DNA of 64,000 nt, from contig NEEC01000011.1 in the NCBI GenBank assembly GCA_002189035.1, positions 1,302,001 through 1,366,000 on the forward strand. The letters are read 5' to 3'. The position numbers and the translations under genes are program-made. This document shows, piece after piece, positions 1 through 12,900 of the stretch (position 1 is the stretch's first letter; every line of letters begins with the position of its first letter). Origin of the DNA: Utricularia gibba (lineage: Eukaryota > Streptophyta > Magnoliopsida > Lamiales > Lentibulariaceae). The notes beneath the pieces are model-generated. The model searched no databases. It was not told where the DNA came from and saw nothing but the letters and a program-made list of their open reading frames with translations.

Positions 1-1417
1 GCAGAAGGGTGGCTGGTTTCAGCGAAAGTGGCTTTTGCACAGCTTTTTCTGTCCCTTCTGACTTGTCAACGCGAAAAATGCACTACTAAAGTACTAACTC
101 TTATCCTGATAAGACTTAAAATATACACTAGACGAAATATTAGAGTTTTTCGGCTCAATTTTTGCCAATTGACCCTATTTTTACAATAAACACATTCTAA
201 TAGACTAAATACGCAAAAGAAGACAATTTAGCACACTAATTAACATTTATCCCTACAAAACATACTTAAAAACATATATAAAAACACAACAAAAATGGTG
301 TTATCATCAATCTTCATTATGAATCTAACCCAAGTGATGATCATATCAAGAAAAGATCATGTGATTCATCCACTAATTCCATATAGAGACTTGGTTTCAC
401 ATATATTGATATCTCTAAGATTATTGGGAGTACTTCTAACATTTATATATTTGCTCTACTAAGTTGAGATCACTTAGTTTGATGATGATATCCAATTAAG
501 AGGGACACACATTACCTTTCATTTGGTTATTGAGGTATAAATAATATTTCTAGACATTGAGGTCCTCGAGATACATTATAATAAAATTTTGTGATAATAT
601 CTCTAATGCATAGAGTCTTCACGATGCCTTGTAGTGAGGTCCTTTGGCCGCATCATAAGTTACCTATAGAAAAAAGTTAGATGAATTCATATATATCATA
701 AAAGCGGTTAGTTTTCTTTTTTAAGCATGTCATTGTTGTCTTCAAATGTTTGGAGGACTTTTACAGAATGCACTAATTGCAAAACCAAATACCTAGAAAA
801 CTTGCTTCAATGCATGAGGATCCTGAACATTATCATCACCTCATTTAACCTTTATACATAGATTTGTTTTGCGAACCTCATTTAGATACCTAGGAATTTG
901 TGTCGTCGATTACTCTACCATATCGAAGTTTGGCAGCATTTATCATACAAGTTTATGTTCATCATTTTTTCATGTTATAGCTCCATCTCTATTTAATGAT
1001 GATTTAGACATTTTTTATGGTCAACTTCTCATCTAGATCAATATTAAGTAAATGAGCTTATTTCATTTGTGTTCTATATCACTTCACCATAAATACCAAA
1101 ATACTCTAATACATCATTTTTTGCATGTAAATAAATTTTTTTAATGAATTTTAATGGATTAATTTTAAAATAAATATGAATGGCTTCTTTAACTTGCACC
1201 ATTTTCTAGGATTTCATTTACCCCACTGGTCGAAACAAGAACAACTTCCGAGATGTGGCGTGGCATTCTTGCGATTTTCCAATAGATGAAACTTCAATTA
1301 ATTAATGTTATGTTTATGAGAATAGAGTCAAATGTGATTTCACGTATCACTAAAACTTACAGATCATTTGAAGTCATTTTATACATAAAGCAAAACAAAA
1401 CACCCTGATATTTGTAT
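1..1417. other. Intergenic, AT-rich, no gene recognised
   Basis: No open frame of convincing coding character and no RNA gene is visible here. The stretch is AT-rich with scattered fragments that look like decayed repeat DNA, but I cannot assign them to a transposon class. The right end should contain the 3' untranslated region of the minus-strand PPR gene. Confidence 0.5.
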
Positions 1418-3478
1418 TCATCCTATTCCAGCAAACTTTCTAAATGCCTGAACCTGCTGAATCCTCCATTTCTGAGTGTCGTCTTTGGCATCTGAAGTAT
1501 TTAGTCTCCAGTAGAGATTCCTGTGCTTCTTCAGAAACTCTACCGCGTACATTTCCTTGTCCATGAACATTTTAGTGGCCTTCATCAACCCAATTATCTC
1601 CATAACCCTTTCGAAGTATCCTCCTCGGAGAAAACTTATCAACATAAGTTCATACAAGTCTCTGTCCTCTAATTTGTTGTTGTGATTCTGCACACTCCTC
1701 TTGATGTCACCCCAGAGAAAGGTGATTTCCCGATAAGCTTCTAGTGTGGAATACCCACAAGTCAGATGGAAATAAGTAGTAGCATTTGGCTGGATGTTCA
1801 ACTTTTGCATTTTTCGGTACACTGCTTTTGCTTCTTCCATCATCCCAGCCTTTGAAAAGAAGTAGATGGAGGAGTTGAACTCGTGAACTGAAGGAGTAAT
1901 TAAGTTTTCTTCTTCCTTGATGCTTTGGATGATGGAATTAGATAAATTTGTGCATAATTTCTCCTCATTCACACACCTTACCATCGATCCAGATGTAATG
2001 TGCTCACAAGATGAATTCTTCTCCCGACTTTTCATGTGTCTTTCTAGTGCCTGTGCTTCCTTAAACATGTTTTTATTGCGATAAGCTAATAAAAGGTGAG
2101 CATATGAACTTTCACTGACATGGCATTTCTCCATTTCCAGGTCCTCTATAATGTCATGTGCAGTCTCAAGCCATCCCAAATATATACAAGCATCAATTAC
2201 ATCTGCATACGGGCTCAGATCCTGCAAACACAACATATTCTTAATTCGGACCAGAAGACTAGAGAGCTCATTGATTCTCCCAGATTTCTGGTAGATTATG
2301 ATGAGTTTTGCCAATCTTTTCCTGCTAAGAACAATCTTCCCATCTTTGTAAAGTATAAGCTTCTTCTTGCGCTTCACTTTAGTGACAAAATCCGTCTGCA
2401 ATCTCCGTGGCAAAAACTGCAACTTCAAGGTGGTCTTGGAGTTGCCTGATCCGATGGCTACTGCACACAATTTAGGGTGTTCTGTATGAAAACCTTGACA
2501 TGTTTTGGAGTCATAATCACCACATAAATTGACTAGAAGTGAAGAGATGGCATCAATATCATTGAACTTAAAATGCAAGCTCAGCAGACAATCATAGAAT
2601 TGCTGATAAGGAGTATCCCAAGGTCTGAGATGTGAGTCCAACACAACATCAAATTTCTTCAACTCATCCCTCATACCAATCATTTCATATATGCACGCAA
2701 CAGCCACCACCGTATACATATCTGCGGTAACTCCTACTCGAGCCATTAGCTCCACAAGTTGATAACCTTTAAAAGGAACTCCAAAAGTCACACATGCATC
2801 AAGAACAAGGTTAAAAATAATCGTATCTGGCTTTGTCAGCTCTGTTTGGGAAGACTTAATAGTATTCTGCCCTTGAAAGGCACCATAAATCTCATCCAAA
2901 ATATTTGATGCTAAACACACTCCAATTTTTGTCTTCACCATATGCATAAATATTACTTGTAGCACACTAAATGTAGGCAAACTTCTCTTCTTCACTGTCA
3001 TTCTAAGAACACTCGCAGCCGAAACAGGTAACTGAGCCCTGGCCAAAGAAATGACCAGCTTGGCCAAAGCCTCAGGCTTTAGTGAAATCGATCTCTCTTT
3101 AGAGATGGAAACGACTAAATTACTAGCCCATTGGAGGATTTTGGTATCATCGGAATATGTCGACTCCGAAACCAGATCAGTAATGATGCACCGCTCAGGG
3201 TAACCATAGATGTTCTTGAAAATTTTGTATGTTTTCCATGCTTCCTTCACCTGGTGTCCCCTCAAATAATTTTTAAGCTCAGTAAGCAAGGACAATCTAG
3301 TGGTACCTTTAACACCCAAATACTCTTCCCTCGCACCAATTGTCGAAAAGCCCTTCAGAGAAACAGAATCTTGAGACTTCCCAGACAGATTCAATGAAGC
3401 AATGTAGCTCATCACATAACGCCCACCAAAAATGAATCTCAGGGAGCCTATACCGCTTTCTCTCACGAATAATGGCAT
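1418..3478 (-). CDS. P-class pentatricopeptide repeat protein, organelle RNA-binding
   Basis: Intronless 686-aa frame. The start is the ATG whose first base is 3478 (begins M-P-L-F-V-R-E-S); the codon upstream is only TTG. Helical-hairpin repeats of about 35 residues are visible in the middle and C-terminal half, for example around 'YADVIDACIYLGWLETAHDI' and 'MEEAKAVYRKMQKLNIQPNA'. Repeats are irregularly spaced and no E, DYW or SMR domain follows, so this is a P-class member. The N-terminus is basic and hydroxylated, with few acidic residues, fitting a mitochondrial or plastid presequence. From memory it resembles the Arabidopsis At4g17616 group in length and in the 'KPEALAKLVISLARAQLPV' block; that assignment is tentative. 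PPR proteins of this class bind organellar RNA; the target cannot be read from sequence. The lack of introns is usual for the family. Confidence 0.9.
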   Translation of the reverse strand: MPLFVRESGIGSLRFIFGGRYVMSYIASLNLSGKSQDSVSLKGFSTIGAREEYLGVKGTTRLSLLTELKNYLRGHQVKEAWKTYKIFKNIYGYPERCIITDLVSESTYSDDTKILQWASNLVVSISKERSISLKPEALAKLVISLARAQLPVSAASVLRMTVKKRSLPTFSVLQVIFMHMVKTKIGVCLASNILDEIYGAFQGQNTIKSSQTELTKPDTIIFNLVLDACVTFGVPFKGYQLVELMARVGVTADMYTVVAVACIYEMIGMRDELKKFDVVLDSHLRPWDTPYQQFYDCLLSLHFKFNDIDAISSLLVNLCGDYDSKTCQGFHTEHPKLCAVAIGSGNSKTTLKLQFLPRRLQTDFVTKVKRKKKLILYKDGKIVLSRKRLAKLIIIYQKSGRINELSSLLVRIKNMLCLQDLSPYADVIDACIYLGWLETAHDIIEDLEMEKCHVSESSYAHLLLAYRNKNMFKEAQALERHMKSREKNSSCEHITSGSMVRCVNEEKLCTNLSNSIIQSIKEEENLITPSVHEFNSSIYFFSKAGMMEEAKAVYRKMQKLNIQPNATTYFHLTCGYSTLEAYREITFLWGDIKRSVQNHNNKLEDRDLYELMLISFLRGGYFERVMEIIGLMKATKMFMDKEMYAVEFLKKHRNLYWRLNTSDAKDDTQKWRIQQVQAFRKFAGIG

Positions 3479-3481
3479 CAA

Positions 3482-4699
3482 GAGGGAACTCGGGGGTCTT
3501 GTGGGGATTCAGAGAAACTATAAAAAATATTTCACGTTACGGATGAACGTTGGGTTGGGCCGGGCCGGCCTGACCCTAATTCACAGTCATTCTATCAAAT
3601 TTCGAGTTAGGATTGGATTAAAACCCGATTAATAGGATCCTAATCCGATTGTTTATTGGGCTGGGTTGACTTTTCCCGATCCACGGATTAACTATAAAAT
3701 AAATAAAACATTTTATAAAATTATTAAATATTATTATTATTATTATGTCATTGATCAATTTATACTATTTATCCATAAAATAATATAGTGCATGTAAAAT
3801 GATTAAAATTACTATAACATACCCACTCACAAACCCCACCCTGAAGTCTATGCTATCTTGTAGGGCTTGAAGGAAAAAGGGCTTTGGACACAAGGTGTAC
3901 GGAGTGTAATATGTCTCATCGAGTGTTAAGCTAATGCATTGTCGGGTGTGGAGAGCCTAAAAAATATTCTTGTTTATATATTACCATAACACCAATAGCT
4001 CAAGTGGATTGAATAAATCTCCCTATACAATTTGAGTTGGCACCATTTTGATGTATTTTGACCTAAAATTTCAATGTTCGACTTAATTAGTTCCTAAGTC
4101 AAATTGGCATTTTAGTTCCCCACTATTTAATGTTTTGGCGTAGATGGTTCCCAATTAGTTTAAATTTGGAGAAAGTTGATGTCCGTTATAAAAACCTAAT
4201 TCTACCATTTTGCGAAATAGGTAATGGGGTGCCACTATTCCTCAAATTTAGAGAGTTTACAAAATTAGTCATCATTGATTACTGTTCATTTTGGTATAAT
4301 TAGTTATTTACTATTTCAAAGTAATGGCGAAATTGATCCCTGACTAATGTTGTCAAAATGATGAAATTTGAGAATTTTGTATGCAATTTTTCCCAAATAA
4401 AACTCAATTATTGACAAATAACTGTTTATGACAAAGTTATTTTGCCTATTTTGTACTGAAGTGAGTTCAGGTAGAAGCACAGCACAGCACCCAGCCATTT
4501 GGAAACCGGAGCTATGCATCGAACTCTGAGCATCAGCATCACTTTCCATGGCCATTGAATGATTGATACGTTAATCAATAAATGAGCCTGTCCCTATGAG
4601 CGAGCGATACGTGCATTGAATGCATCGGCACCCAACTCTGGCCGCACCACCCTTTCATCATTCAAATGGCCATTTCCGGGCCTCCCTTCGCTTTTCCCG
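3482..4699. other. Intergenic between divergent PPR and ATL genes
   Basis: This is the shared upstream region of the minus-strand PPR gene and the plus-strand ATL gene. It contains a short ATT microsatellite (about 3727-3747) and AT-rich DNA without a supported gene. A TTG-initiated extension of the ATL frame reaches back to 4616, but no ATG lies in it. Confidence 0.5.
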
Positions 4700-5272
4700 A
4701 TGTCCACCGCCCTGCCTTCTCCGGCGACTGCCGCCGGACCCTCCTTTGGCCCCGCAAACTTAGGCTATGCCATCGCTGTAGCTCTCGGCTTCCTTGTCCT
4801 TTTCTCTGCCGTCCTGCTCGCCTCCTACATCTGCCTCCGTTACATCTCCGATCTGCGCCGTCGCACGGCAACCACAAATCGGACCCAAGGTAACGGGATC
4901 CACTTGCCGCGGATTGTTTTCGTTACCGAGGATGGTGACAACGTCACGGACCATTCGGCCGCCGCCGCCGCTGTAGGGCTCGATGAGTCTGTGATCAGTT
5001 CGTACCCTAAGCTCGTATGGAAGAAGCTTGATGGAATCAGCGCAGACGACGCCGTTTGTTCGATTTGCTTGGCGGAGTATAAGGAATCAGAAACGCTGCG
5101 GATGTTGCCGGAGTGTAGGCACACCTTCCACGCGATTTGCGTGGACCCGTGGTTGAAGCTTAACGCATCATGCCCGGTGTGCCGGAATTCGCCGATCCCG
5201 ACGCCGCTGTCGACGCCGTTACAGGAGGTAGTGCCGCTTTCCCAATACTCCGATGCGCGTCGGTGGCGGTAA
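4700..5272 (+). CDS. ATL-family RING-H2 E3 ubiquitin ligase
   Basis: Intronless 190-aa protein starting at the ATG at 4700 (M-S-T-A-L-P-S-P). Residues about 21-46 form one transmembrane helix. A GLD-like element (G93-L-D) precedes the RING. The RING-H2 finger has C120, C123, C139, H141, H144, C147, C158 and C161, with the ATL-typical W151 after C147-V-D-P. This order (C-x2-C-x15-C-x1-H-x2-H-x2-C-x10-C-x2-C) is the ATL signature, so the protein is predicted to be a membrane-anchored E3 ligase that recruits an E2 through the finger. Length and N-terminus resemble ATL67-type members, a tentative subgroup call. It converges with the golgin gene, 500 bases between stop codons. Lack of introns is normal in ATL genes. 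Confidence 0.93.
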   Translation: MSTALPSPATAAGPSFGPANLGYAIAVALGFLVLFSAVLLASYICLRYISDLRRRTATTNRTQGNGIHLPRIVFVTEDGDNVTDHSAAAAAVGLDESVISSYPKLVWKKLDGISADDAVCSICLAEYKESETLRMLPECRHTFHAICVDPWLKLNASCPVCRNSPIPTPLSTPLQEVVPLSQYSDARRWR

Positions 5273-5406
5273 AGGTGCGATCCATTCAGTCTTGTGCTAA
5301 TTTGCAGAATAAGTCGAGCTCTGTTGTATTTTGGTTGAGTACATCTGCTTCATAGGAGACTAATTGAAGAAAACAGAGTACCCCAACCGCATACACTGAC
5401 AAACCA

Positions 5407-5591
5407 TTCATGTAGAGTTCTCTTCAGTTGCTAATCCTCAAATCTTCTTGATGAAACTTCGTCTGATAAGTTATCAGCATATATATATGTTCATGTAGAG
5501 TTAGTTCTCTTCAGTTGCTAATGCTCAAATCTTGATGAAACCGATGAAGCAGAACGCCTGATAAGTTAATCAGCATATATATTCATGTAGT
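5407..5591. repeat. Two-copy tandem duplication (about 83-92 bp) between convergent genes
   Basis: The block beginning 'TTCATGTAGAGTT' at 5407 starts again at 5490, and its first ten bases recur at 5582. Both copies run through 'CTCTTCAGTTGCTAAT', 'CTCAAATCTT', 'GATGAAAC' and 'CTGATAAGTTA' to an AT dinucleotide tract. They differ by small insertions. It lies downstream of the ATL stop and so probably in the 3' untranslated regions of one or both convergent genes. Confidence 0.8.
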
Positions 5592-5772
5592 AAAAGAGCA
5601 ATACAAACAGGTAGATTTTCATCTGACATACCAATGAATGCCCTGCTCTGTCGAGCACTTGAGGTCCTCTTTTCTTGATCTGATACTGAGATGCGTAGAG
5701 AAGAGATGAAAGAACAATGTGTTGTGGGCGTTTTTGCATGAAATGTGTATACGAGGATCACGGACCATGACC

Positions 5773-8700
5773 TCAATGAAGCAGACAATCATCTTGGGGT
5801 GGTTTAAAGCTACTGAAGCTCTGGTATGAGGTAAGTGGCACAGTCGAAAATTCTGAAGAGAGCTCACGATGCATGGGGATTCCTTGAGAGGGAGAGGAAG
5901 TCTGGCCATCAGCACCTTCACTCGCCTCTCTTTCGGTCTCTTTAAGAAGAAAATCAACCCACAGGTCTGCAAACGTCTGGAAAACAGTCCAATAATGAAT
6001 GGAAAACATGAGTAACATTTCAAAGAGCATACTCGGAGGCCAGTATTAAGGTCCATCTTAGCAGTGGAATACGCTTCTTGACTGTACAAAGTGAGGATGG
6101 GGGGAGAAGGTACCTGATTGTCAGAAGCAACAGCTGCACTGGATTCAGACGAAGAACCACTGCTCAACATGCCACCAACCAGACGACCAGGAAGACCGAG
6201 TACCCCTCGAACTAAACCTTTGCCAGTTCCCTGTTGGGCAATGCCGATTCTTTGCTTGTCTTCATCAGAAAATCCCAGCATGCGAACCATTAGATCAAGG
6301 ACCTAAAATAGATGATCATGTCAAATCCCAACATCTGATCAACTAGTTTGAATGCTTTATTATTAGAAAAGGATTGATTCCCAGCAACATCAAAGAATGA
6401 TCACTGCTTGGGGATAATAAACAAGTGTTGATATGCACAATTATGCACTTCAGTTTCACCTCTTTGCTATGGTTCCTCTGGAAGTAAGTAACAAGCAATT
6501 TAATCACGATGCGCCTGCACCAAAAGTTGTAACATGAGAACAAAGAGGCAGGAAGTAAGCAAGCAATTAATCCGGCAGCCTTGAGCACAAAAATTGTTGA
6601 ATTACAGCAACATGGTCAGCAGAATGACTTCATGAGAACAAAGAGGCAGGAATTAAGATATTTACCTGTCAACAAGAAAGTCAGAGTCCATTGACATCCT
6701 GTTTACCCGTGTCATGCTCTGCTCCAAAGCACGACGCAATTTCTCATTGTCTCCTTCAACCTTCTTAACTCTGCTCTTTCCTTCAGCAAGCTTTGAATCG
6801 ACTTCAGATTGTCTTTCAAGAATCTGCTCCTTTTCCTTGTTTAATATTTCAATTTGTTGCAGTGTTTCCTTGAAGATTATAAAGCAGAGGAAATATTCAA
6901 GCAAACCCAAAACAGAAGAAAAAAAATTCCCAGTACGAATACACTACAGAATCTCCAATACAGACAGGAACATTCTTCAAACCACGCTACGAAGTTGTAC
7001 CTTCAGCTGCTTTGATATTCTTGCTATTTCGTCTTTCTTAACTGATAACTCTTCGACAAGCCTTTCCTGAAAATAATGACACAATTAACATTTGTTGTAT
7101 TCGAAATCATGACATCCCTCGTTTTCTGTGAAGTATGGAATCAAATATACCTTCGCCTCCATGTCAGCATAATACTGGCCAAGTGCTGTTTGGAGATTAT
7201 GAATCTCAGTATTCTTGGCTTTTAATGTGTTCGTACATCCGCTCAGCTTTTTATTTAGTTCATCGATGCTCTCCTTAGACTTCAATAGTTCATTATTGTA
7301 AGATGCTTTAATCTCTTCTTGACTTCCGAGTGCACGTTTAAGAGCTTGCTCTAGACGTGAGATTTGGGTCCTCTGCTGTTCATTGACAGCTCGCAGTTCT
7401 TCAATGACCTTACTGTCTTCATCCATTTTCTCTGATTCTTCTGATTCCTATGGATGTTTGAAGATCGTACTTTAGCAGTTCGGGTAACATATTTAACAAA
7501 AGCAGATAACACGCACCTTTTCTAGGAGATGTTGCTTGAGACGACTCAATTCTTTCAATGCCTTGTCCCTTTCTTGGGATGACTCTTGTAAATCTCTCTC
7601 CAGCTTACGTATGTGCTGCAGCATTTCTTCATCACCCCGTGAAGCCTGTAACGACATACTTTTAGAACAGGATAGATGGAATGTGGATACTTCATAAGTT
7701 TACTAAAATATTAAGATGTAAGTTTTTTACCGGGTGTTTAAGCTTATGAATAAGACAAAAACGAAGAAAAATTAGATCTAGCCAGCAGACGCTGTGGAAG
7801 TTACCTCACTAATGCTGCTGGATTGTTCATCTAAAGCAGCAGCACCATGCAACACTTTGCGAGCTGAATAAGAACGAACTTCTTTTAATGCAGCTTCAAA
7901 ATCAACCCTTTCTTTCTACCATGAAAAAATGGTCCAAGTCTGTATGAATATGTCTGTGAATTCGTTCGTACACAGAGATTGCTATAGAAATGGCACCATC
8001 ACACATAAAAGCAATAAAAGACAAACAAAATATAGTGAGAACCCTATAGACTTCAAAGTATAGCAAATATTTTCCCTTGGAGTTCATTATAAAACACTGA
8101 CCTTAAAGTTTCGATTTTCATCCTCCAACATAGCTACTTGCTTTTTCAGGTTCTCCACAACACCGTATGCTTCTTCTCTGTTCTGCAATTGAATTTGAAA
8201 ACTTGCATTTTCTTGTATCTTCTTGTTTAGCTCATCATATGCTTTCTGTATCTCACTTGATGTCTAAGAAATCCGAAGTGTAATTGTTCAGATAAAATAA
8301 ATAAAAAGAGAAAGAATCTACCAAAGGAATGCGCACTTACATTATTATATGATAATTTTAATGAGCTCAACTCCTTCTGAAGGGAAGCATTACACTTCTG
8401 CTCTTCTAATTTTTGAGGAATACATCAAAGCAATATACTTGGAAAATTATTAAATCTTATCCTTAAAAATCATCATACCTTGTAATCTACTCTGTAAGCT
8501 TGCCAACATGGTACGCTCCTTATCTAATTCATCCTTCAGTTGCGTGATCCTACCCTCGTAACTTTCTTGAATCATAAGCGATCTATTCATCTCTTCTCTT
8601 GAACCCAAAAACTCCTAGAAGACATAAAAAAATCCCGCCATCAAATTATTATCTAGGCAGGGGGAATGCATTTTTGTTGAAAAAGTAAAGAAAAAAAAAG

Positions 8701-9933
8701 GATCTTAGTGATGACATTCCAGAAACACCGTAGCAATGCAAAAATCAAGATTAAAAAAAAACTGGAAAAACAGCACTGATAAAAAAACCCAAAGATAAAT
8801 AAGGGGAAGAGCCATAGATAGGTAAAATGCCAAAACGAGCGTGCCAGGGCAAATAAACAGGGAACCAGGGATTATGTGTTCAGAGGCGAGATGGGGGGAA
8901 ACTATTCTTACCTTTCCATTGTTTGGAGCGCCACCATTATTAAATTCATCATTTCTGTTTACATTTACATTATCTGGCTCTTTTCCTACCATACGAGTCT
9001 TTACTGTAGCTCTGCAGTCACGAGGGCTTGAAATATCGCTACCCTGGCCAAAAACAAACAATTGATGCAGGTAACAGAAAAAAGTATTTATTTAATTTCT
9101 TAATGAGCTTCAGAAAGAGGATTCTGAGGATATAATTTACTTATGCGGTGCCAACCTTGACATGCTTTTTTGATCCAGGATCTGAACCATTTGTGGCACT
9201 GATATTTTCTTTCAGAGAGCCATTTTCTTCTGTTAACTTCAAAATTAGATCCTGTGATGATTTCCAGAATAACATTTCACGAATACAAAACAATGGGACG
9301 AAATCACGTTTTTGGCTTCTGCCTAAAGCATCTAAATTTACATAACCAGGCGCTCAAGAAGTTTATATGATATAATGGCTACCATCCTGCACTCCAATAT
9401 TAACAACAAAAACATGAGATACGTAAATTGACGCACTACCAAGGGGCTGATCAATCTTCTCAAATCAGCAGTTATCCCATTTTGTAAAGCAAGGGATGAC
9501 TAAATAGAAGTATTCAATGCTGCAAGAAATTTCACTTTAGAAAATATTGATATCCCAATTCACGTACCTCCTTCTCTTTCAACAAAGATGCATAATTAAC
9601 TGATAGCGCCTTGATTTCTGCCTCTGATTCCTGAAGTCTTTTTATTTCTGACTTGTACTGATTGATCTGCATGTCATGGACAAGCTTAAGCTATATATCC
9701 GCAATGCTCAGCGAATCAACAGCCAAGAAATTTAAACGACTTACGATCGGCGAATCCACCGGCGAATTAAAAAGACCAAAATTCCCAGAAACTCTCCGCT
9801 CAAAACCTGGACTCCCATTCTCCAATCGCTGCCCCCGCGGTGTATGAATCGATATCTCTTCATCGTCGTCATCGTGAACCGCGTTAGCGATTTGACTCAA
9901 ACTCTCTTTCAAACTCGCCACCGAACTCAACAT
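5773..9933 (-). CDS. GC4: Golgin with GRAB domain (golgin candidate 3/4, GDAP1-like)
   Basis: Fifteen coding exons (high to low): 9933-9745, 9666-9568, 9251-9156, 9043-8912, 8614-8479, 8405-8341, 8263-8102, 7915-7805, 7645-7517, 7447-7151, 7066-7001, 6868-6666, 6514-6460, 6302-6114, 5976-5773. All junctions are GT-AG and the frame stays open for 710 aa, close to the roughly 700-725 aa of the Arabidopsis GC3/GC4 proteins. Residues about 64-540 are heptad-rich coiled coil. The C-terminal part ('VIKLLVTYFQRNHSKEVLDL', then 'MVRMLGF' and 'FADLWVDFLL') is the GRAB domain, known to bind ARF1-class GTPases on the cis-Golgi. The protein should be a Golgi tether or matrix component. GC4 versus GC3 is not resolved. 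Exon 1 starts at an ATG followed by L-S-S-V-A-S-L-K-E. The C-terminal tail after the GRAB domain is short. Confidence 0.92.
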
Positions 9934-12900
9934 TTACTCCCAGATTTCACACGAAACCACCTTTTTTCTGATCAATCCTCTCAAAAAGATCCAAAAACAA
10001 AGGAGCCAAATGATTTGAGGTATTTCAACAAAATTCAGCGAACTTCGCTGTTCTCAAAGCTGCTGTGGATCTGAGAGACGTTGCTCTCTCCTTAACTTCT
10101 TAGCTGTCAAACCATACCAAAAACCAAACATAAAAAAAAAAAAAAAAAAAAGGAAAACTGACTTGCATTTGTGGGCCGACAATAAATGGGTCCATTTTTA
10201 CACAGTTCAGGCCCATCATGATATGACATTTTTGGCCCAGTTGGTCGGTGGATTTGTTTATAGTTTGAGTCCTTGGTTTAGAACGAAACATGTGTTTGGT
10301 ACATGGGTTTGTATTATTTGGATTCATATTTATCATGTGTTTAGTTTGAGGGTGTGAAATGGAAGGTTTAGATTGTTGTGTACACTAGTTTATTGTTATG
10401 TACTTGTATATCTCAAATCCAATACATATAATTACTGTATCTATGCAAGTCTTATAATCAGCATTATTCATGTATAAACTTTTAAAATATATTTTTAATT
10501 ACCAGAACATTGTTGGATTTCCCTAGATATATTTCTAATAATTTTTTTCATTATTGAAAAATATATCTCTTATGATTCCCGCTCATATTGATCAAAGAAG
10601 TAATGAGAATTTCCATATTTTGACTTCACAATCAAATTCTTCACATGTTCTCACATAAAGCAAATAACCAAATGACTTGAATACAAGATCGTTATCCATC
10701 CATAATGGATTAAATTAATTCCATACAAATCGTTATCTCTCTCGAATTGAAAGGATTGAAAATGATGTTCTTCACTTTGATTCTACTCAAATCTACAAGC
10801 ATAAGTTTACAACTCATGACCCTTACCAAGAGAAACATTATAGAAAAATTACAATATGTATCTGCAAAAATCACAATACTTTTCCTAATTCCCTATAAAA
10901 AGAAATAGTTCAATTAAGAAAAGCATAACTCCTCACCACGCTTAATTGTGAGGTTGTTCTCATTATCAATCACTACAATCCAACTTAGTCATGGTTCAGC
11001 AAAAAAGTAGTGGCAGATTTAAGTAGGGTGTCCAATTTAATTAAGAATGCAGATCCTTGAGCTTATATATCTTTATGACCTCACATCAGGATGCATTTGT
11101 CAGAAAATGAAAAAGTGGTAGACAGTGGAACATCATATGATTCACATGATGGTGACTTTGCTCTTGGCACCTATATGTACAAATATGACTCACCCTCCAG
11201 CTTCCTTAAGATAACTGCATTGAAAGAGGTTAATCAAGTTCAAACATGAGAAAGGAGCATCTCCATTGGGTGTGTTGGTGGTGAGATGGACATCAAAATT
11301 TATAGCAAGCTTAGTGATGAAGGCAGCAAATGGGAGCAAATCTAGAAGACTATGATCTTAATGTTATACAAGTATATTTGGAAACATTACAATGAAGAAA
11401 GTTTTTGTAGGGGAGCATTCTCATAGAGATCTTATGAAACTAATTGATATAATTCAATTGTAACTTTTTTAAAATATAAAATAAATAAAAGTCCATACAT
11501 GCATATTTAAATGAATAGTTTCTGAAACCATATTTGATAATTCAACGAACCCCTTGTTGTCAATTATCTTAATAAGCTATTTTCTAATATTTTGAAATAT
11601 CGTTTTTTTATTATAAATATCATATAGTAAATAATAAAAATCTTAATTTTTCATTAAAAAAAGAAAAAAGATGAAATAAGATCTATTTTGGACTAAAAAA
11701 GCCTATTTAGTATATTGGCTGTTAATTGAAATATGTTTGATGTTTGTGCATGATATTAGTTCTTCCCATGAGTTTAGGTCGGTTCAATATTTTTGATCAA
11801 ATTGTTTATATTGATTTAGCATATGACCAAAAGTAATTCATTCGGTTCATCAAAAATTACCATTGTAATGAACATTTCGATCACATTCTATACAATCAAC
11901 TTTGATTTAACCAAAACTATTTTAAACTGTTGTATTATCACCAAAAAAAAATTGAAAACTTAGTTTTTTTCACATGTGAACAACTTTATGATGTCATTTA
12001 TTTAACCATATATTTTACTAACCGAAACTAACATGACCATCAATGTTGCCTTATTTATAATAATTAATCTTACAAGTTTCATAAATTAATATTATTGACC
12101 TCCAAGTATCCACAAGAGAGATTATCAATGTGTGGAAAGAAAATGGATTATTCTAAAAAAATGTTCTATTTACCTAATACGAAAGTTGGTGTTTGGGATT
12201 AATATCTATATTTTTCATTATATTATTTCTAAGTATCTGCAACTCATATTATCAATTTTTAAAAATGTTATTTATATTTTCCACCACGTTATTTTTAATC
12301 ATATATAAACCATGTTGTTGGTACTTGAAAGTAATATGTATATTTTTCATCATTTTACTTCCTAACACTTATAATGCCCATTGTCGATACCTAAAAGCTA
12401 TTTTCAGATATATACGGTAACATTGTTAGCGCCTAGAAAGGGTGTATTTTTTAATGCATTTTTTCCATACCAATTTTAGCAAAATTTCAATGAAATCAAT
12501 CATACAACAACTATTTCTTTTGATAGTCATGGGGGTATCTTCAACACTTATTTCAAACAACATCCTTTTAGTAATTCAGGTTGCAGCAGTTGCATTTTTT
12601 GAAGAACAATTAACAAAAGTATCTTGTAAAATTTTAGGTGATGGAAGTACTACATATGGTTATTCATTTTCTTTTGAATATGCACACATAATGTGAGTAT
12701 TCTAAAATTGGATGATATTTACAATTTTTTAGGTGGATTTTTACATTGGCAAATCCTAAATTCAATGAAAACATCATTACATATTCAGTTCAATGCTAGT
12801 GTGACATGTTAGAAAATTGAAAATATTATTGACAAGATCACTTTACAAGACATGTTTACACTATATATTTAATTAAAACACTTTTTTTAAAAATACAAAC

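Noticed and set aside
4616-4699. N-terminal extension of the ATL protein
   Set aside because: It begins at TTG with no ATG. The protein from 4700 already has the expected start and membrane helix.
12442-12696. 84-codon frame in the gene desert
   Set aside because: AT-driven composition, no domain, no splice partner.
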